Origin: Alphaproteobacteria bacterium HGW-Alphaproteobacteria-18
GTDB lineage: Bacteria > Pseudomonadota > Alphaproteobacteria > Caulobacterales > Hyphomonadaceae
Direction of reading: 5' to 3'
NCBI GenBank assembly: GCA_002841155.1
Contig: PHEH01000005.1
Location: forward strand, 248,001 to 312,000
Length of the DNA: 64,000 bases
Below are positions 60,478 through 64,000 of the stretch, piece by piece. The number at the start of each line of letters is the position of its first letter. Position 1 is the stretch's first letter. The position numbers were made by a program, and so were the translations under genes. The notes beneath the pieces are model-generated. The model saw only the letters and a program-made list of their open reading frames with translations. It searched no databases and was not told where the DNA came from.

Positions 60478-61442
60478 ATGACATCACGCCCCCTTGTCGA
60501 CCCCGAACTCATCCCCTTCCTGGAGGCGTTCCCGACGGTGAACATCGATGCGGGGAACCTCGCCGTGATCCGCCAGTCCCGCGATGCGGCGCTTGCCCAG
60601 CTGCCGCCCTTTCCGGCGAGTGTCAGCGTGGAAGAAGTGTTCATCCCCGGCCCGCAGGGCGCGCCGGATGTGCGGGTGAAGCTCTACCGCAAGAAGGAGG
60701 GGGCAGAGGGCCCGCGCCCCACCATCCTCCACCTGCATGGCGGGGGCTACATCATGGGCAATCCCGAATTCATGGGGCCGATGTGCGCGCTCTGGGCCGA
60801 CGCCTATGACGCGGTCGTCGTCGCGCCGGCCTACCGTCTTGGCCCGGAGACAGCCTTTCCCGGCAATGTGGAGGACGCCTATGCCGCCCTTGCCTGGGCA
60901 AATGCCAAGGCCGGAGATCTGCGCATCGATACTGGCCGCATCGCGGTTGCGGGCGAAAGCGCCGGCGGTGGCCTCGCCGCTGCCCTCGCGCTTCTGGTCA
61001 GGGATCGGGGCGAATACCGCTTCTGTCACCAGCAGCTGATCTTCCCGATGATCGATGACCGCACCGCCGTGCGCGCAGACCTCTCGCCGATGTTCGGAGA
61101 ATTCGTGTGGACCAACGCGTCCAATCATTTCGGCTGGGCGAGCCTTCTGGGTCAGCCCCCGGCAGCCCGGATGTTTCCCCCTACGCAGCGGCGGCTCGTG
61201 CAGAGAGCCTTGCCGGCCTGCCGCCGGCTTTCATCTCCACCGGCGCGCTTGATCTTTTTACGGAGGAAAACCTGGAATACGCCCGCCGCCTGATGGCAGA
61301 GGGTGTTCCGGTCGAACTCCACGTCTATCCCGGCGCTCCCCATGCCTACATGCAGATGGCCGGCGCCCGCGTCACCCGCGCCTTTATGCGTGACGCGTTG
61401 TCAGCACTGGCACGGGGACTGGGCGTGGACTGGAAGGATTAG
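60478..61442 (+). pseudogene. HSL-family alpha/beta hydrolase, frameshifted
   Basis: The first frame (from ATG 60478) carries HLHGGGYIMGNPE and GESAGGGLAAALA, ending as an unrelated tail at 61293; a second frame resumes the family sequence (PDVSPYAAA, LAGLPPAFISTGALDLFTEEN, PGAPHAYMQMAG) to 61442. They join in the C-run at 61156-61160: a sixth C would restore one continuous protein with Ser, Asp and His all present (about 321 aa). This is either a real one-base deletion that kills the gene, or a sequencing error in a homopolymer. If intact it would be an esterase like the one at 33393. Convergent with dps, overlapping by 4 nt. Confidence 0.83.
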
Positions 61443-61903
61443 ACCGAAGCGCGCAGCATCCAGGCTGTTTTCTCGGAAATCTGGGCGCGCTGGGTGAAGA
61501 GGTCGACGCTCACCGGGTCGGCATTCTTCTCGGCGATGGTGATGCCATACTTGGCGGCCCGGCTGACGGCTTCATGGCCGGCGGCGAGGTTTTTCAGCAT
61601 GTCCTCGGCGTCGGGCACGCCATTGTCGGGCTTGATGGTCGCATGTTCCATCATCTCGCCGGAGGAGCCCGGCGCAAAATGGCCGAGCGCCCGGATGCGT
61701 TCGGCGATCTCGTCGAGCGCGGTCCACAGCTCGGTATACTGGGTCATGAACAGATTGTGCAGCGAGTTGAAGCGCGGGCCCGTGACGTTCCAGTGATAGC
61801 CATGGGTCTTCACATAGAGGGCGTAAGTCTCTCCCAGCAGGGTTTTGAGTGCATCCGCGCTGGACTTGCGGGCGGCGTCAGACATTCCGATGTCGATGGA
61901 CAT
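61439..61903 (-). CDS. dps: Dps-family DNA-protecting ferritin
   Basis: 154-aa mini-ferritin that stores iron and protects DNA under starvation and oxidative stress. Ferroxidase residues are recognisable in KTHGYHWNVTGPRFNSLHNLF and LWTALDEIAERIRALG, which are conserved across the family. The start is ATG after AAAAGGAGAATTTC. The promoter can be placed: TTGAAA and CATCTA on the minus strand with a 17-nt spacer (see the separate entry). It is transcribed alone; the aspartate aminotransferase gene lies upstream on the same strand. Ends 4 nt into the frameshifted hydrolase gene. Confidence 0.95.
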   Translation of the reverse strand: MSIDIGMSDAARKSSADALKTLLGETYALYVKTHGYHWNVTGPRFNSLHNLFMTQYTELWTALDEIAERIRALGHFAPGSSGEMMEHATIKPDNGVPDAEDMLKNLAAGHEAVSRAAKYGITIAEKNADPVSVDLFTQRAQISEKTAWMLRASV

Positions 61904-61953
61904 GAAATTCTCCTTTTGAAACAGATATGGGGTGCAGCCCCCATCATGACCCT

Positions 61954-61991
61954 TAGATGGGCATGAGGGAAGCGCGTTTCAAATCTGAAAC
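61954..61991 (-). promoter_or_regulatory. dps promoter with operator-like inverted repeat
   Basis: On the minus strand, TTGAAA (61977-61982) and CATCTA (61954-61959) are 17 nt apart and about 50 nt upstream of the dps start. The -35 lies inside a perfect inverted repeat GTTTCA-AATC-TGAAAC (61976-61991), so a regulator binding there would block or recruit polymerase. Confidence 0.5.
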
Positions 61992-62023
61992 GATGGCCGG
62001 CGCTATAGGCTCTGCCTATGCCT

Positions 62024-63247
<1,224 letters not shown>

Positions 63248-63420
63248 TTATGTGGGGTGGTGGTCTTGCGGCGCACGCTTACTGGAGGCCCGGCAGGCCA
63301 TCAAGGCGCTGAATTGGCGCTCCCCTGGGCCAACCTGGTCCATCGGCGGGAAGGTGTTGCCTCATCGTTAACCAGATCGATCAAATTTTACCGGTATATT
63401 GCCGGTGTGCTAACTCAACT

Positions 63421-63435
63421 GGTCCAATATGGACC
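63421..63435. promoter_or_regulatory. Palindrome in the aatA upstream gap, candidate operator
   Basis: GGTCCA-ATA-TGGACC, perfect 6-bp arms with a 3-nt centre, 53 nt upstream of the small membrane protein gene and about 190 nt upstream of aatA. No regulator gene adjoins it. The rest of the gap holds nothing else I can identify. Confidence 0.4.
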
Positions 63436-63487
63436 GCGTTGCGGATAAAACTGCCTGATGGCGGTCTGAGCAATCCGGAGCAAAGCC

Positions 63488-63778
63488 ATGAGTATGGATA
63501 GCTGGAACCAGAAATTTGACACTGTCCTTAATCGCGCCGGCCACGAGCTTTCGGGGATGGCGGAGGGCTTTGCCGATTTCGTCAACGCGCTGAGCCTTGT
63601 CGAGAAGAGCCTGCTGGGCGGGTTGGGTGTGCTGATGCTCTGCTATATGCTGATGCCCGGCGGACGAGGGGAGGGCGTTGGCAATTCCAGCGGCAGGTAC
63701 TTCGCCGGTATTCTTCTGCTTGTTGTGGCAACGGGCGTGTTCGGCGGACTGGCGATGACCGGGCGGATTTCCCTGTAA
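63488..63778 (+). CDS. Small two-helix membrane protein of unknown function
   Basis: 96 aa, not recognised. Starts [24 protein letters not shown], then two hydrophobic helices (about residues 42-58 and 70-90) with a glycine-rich loop between ([14 protein letters not shown]). The layout suggests a small inner-membrane protein. The ATG is preceded by CGGAGCAAAGCC. It lies 53 nt before uvrC on the same strand and might be its partner in an operon. Confidence 0.65.
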   Translation: MSMDSWNQKFDTVLNRAGHELSGMAEGFADFVNALSLVEKSLLGGLGVLMLCYMLMPGGRGEGVGNSSGRYFAGILLLVVATGVFGGLAMTGRISL

Positions 63779-63830
63779 TGCGCAGCCCTTTGGCTTTCCG
63801 CCGCCGCCGGTCTCCATTATCTCTGACCCC

Positions 63831-64000
63831 ATGAGCGACGCAGCCCCCGGCGCTGCCCCGGTCCGCGGGGTGGACGTCATCCGTGAAAACCTGAAACACC
63901 TGCCCGCGCGGCCGGGCGTCTACCGGATGTTCGGTGAGGCGGGCGAGGTATTGTATGTCGGCAAGGCGCGCGATCTGAAGGCCCGCGTCTCCAGCTATAC
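63831..64000 (+). CDS. uvrC: UvrABC excinuclease subunit C (3' partial)
   Basis: The first 56 codons run off the window end. They contain the GIY-YIG nuclease core: [32 protein letters not shown], with the catalytic tyrosine and arginine region at about residues 30-50. UvrC makes the incisions on both sides of a DNA lesion during nucleotide excision repair. The ATG at 63831 starts the family-like N-terminus, with a short variable leader ([15 protein letters not shown]). Confidence 0.92.
   Translation, partial: MSDAAPGAAPVRGVDVIRENLKHLPARPGVYRMFGEAGEVLYVGKARDLKARVSSY

Overview
The window is high-GC, gene-dense bacterial chromosome carrying 55 protein genes, two of which run off the window ends. 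Several features fit an alphaproteobacterium of the Hyphomonadaceae/Hyphomonas type: an Oar-like TonB receptor, a PBP1C/alpha-2-macroglobulin pair, a ligase-associated helicase and PdeM, small DUF families typical of alphaproteobacteria, and a speF-like leader before ornithine decarboxylase. That placement is an inference from gene content. I saw no rRNA, tRNA, CRISPR array, insertion sequence, integrase or prophage cluster.

Layout. 1-6 kb: envelope genes (alpha-2-macroglobulin, PBP1C, exported MsrA). 6-11.2 kb: a GT39 glycosyltransferase and a large Oar-like TonB receptor with a good Pho-box match upstream. 11.2-20.5 kb: polyamine genes (agmatine deiminase, N-carbamoylputrescine amidase, ornithine decarboxylase) around a diguanylate cyclase receptor split into two frames, an AceE-type dehydrogenase, an NTF2-like protein and glutamate racemase. 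20.6-31.5 kb: PstS-like lipoprotein, GT4 glycosyltransferase, PutA, two hotdog thioesterases, a flavin monooxygenase, an M23 peptidase and small membrane or lipoproteins. 31.5-37 kb: palindromic repeats, a TRIC channel, an eight-unit 10-bp tandem array, a TetR regulator, an esterase, an AT-richer membrane gene, a quinone oxidoreductase and a dienoyl-CoA-reductase-like SDR. 37-45 kb: DUF6460, MscS, a TspO-like protein, a trypsin-like protease, a class C beta-lactamase-fold hydrolase and two unknown exported proteins. 45-51 kb: the ligase-associated helicase and PdeM, with repeat elements in and around them. 51-57 kb: SulP transporter, S24 repressor, PLP decarboxylase, an HSD10-like SDR and a LysR regulator. 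57-64 kb: a candidate sRNA, an unknown membrane protein with a GNAT enzyme, a frameshifted esterase, Dps, aspartate aminotransferase, a small membrane protein and the start of uvrC.

How genes may work together. Putrescine can be made from agmatine (two adjacent genes) or from ornithine (one gene behind a structured leader). The thioesterases, the two SDRs, the quinone oxidoreductase and two HSL-type esterases suggest lipid or acyl-CoA turnover. The Pho box before the TonB receptor and the orphan PstS-like lipoprotein hint at a phosphate-starvation response.

Most unusual points: six GC-rich palindromic repeats sit inside the helicase gene without breaking its frame, and nearly identical sequence occurs in an intergenic region 14 kb away; an array of eight TGTCC units exactly 10 bp apart; a candidate sRNA with two CCTCC motifs, its own promoter and a strong terminator; the leader of the ornithine decarboxylase gene; the split GGDEF receptor; and an MsrA lacking the usual Phe-Trp pair between its two active-site cysteines.
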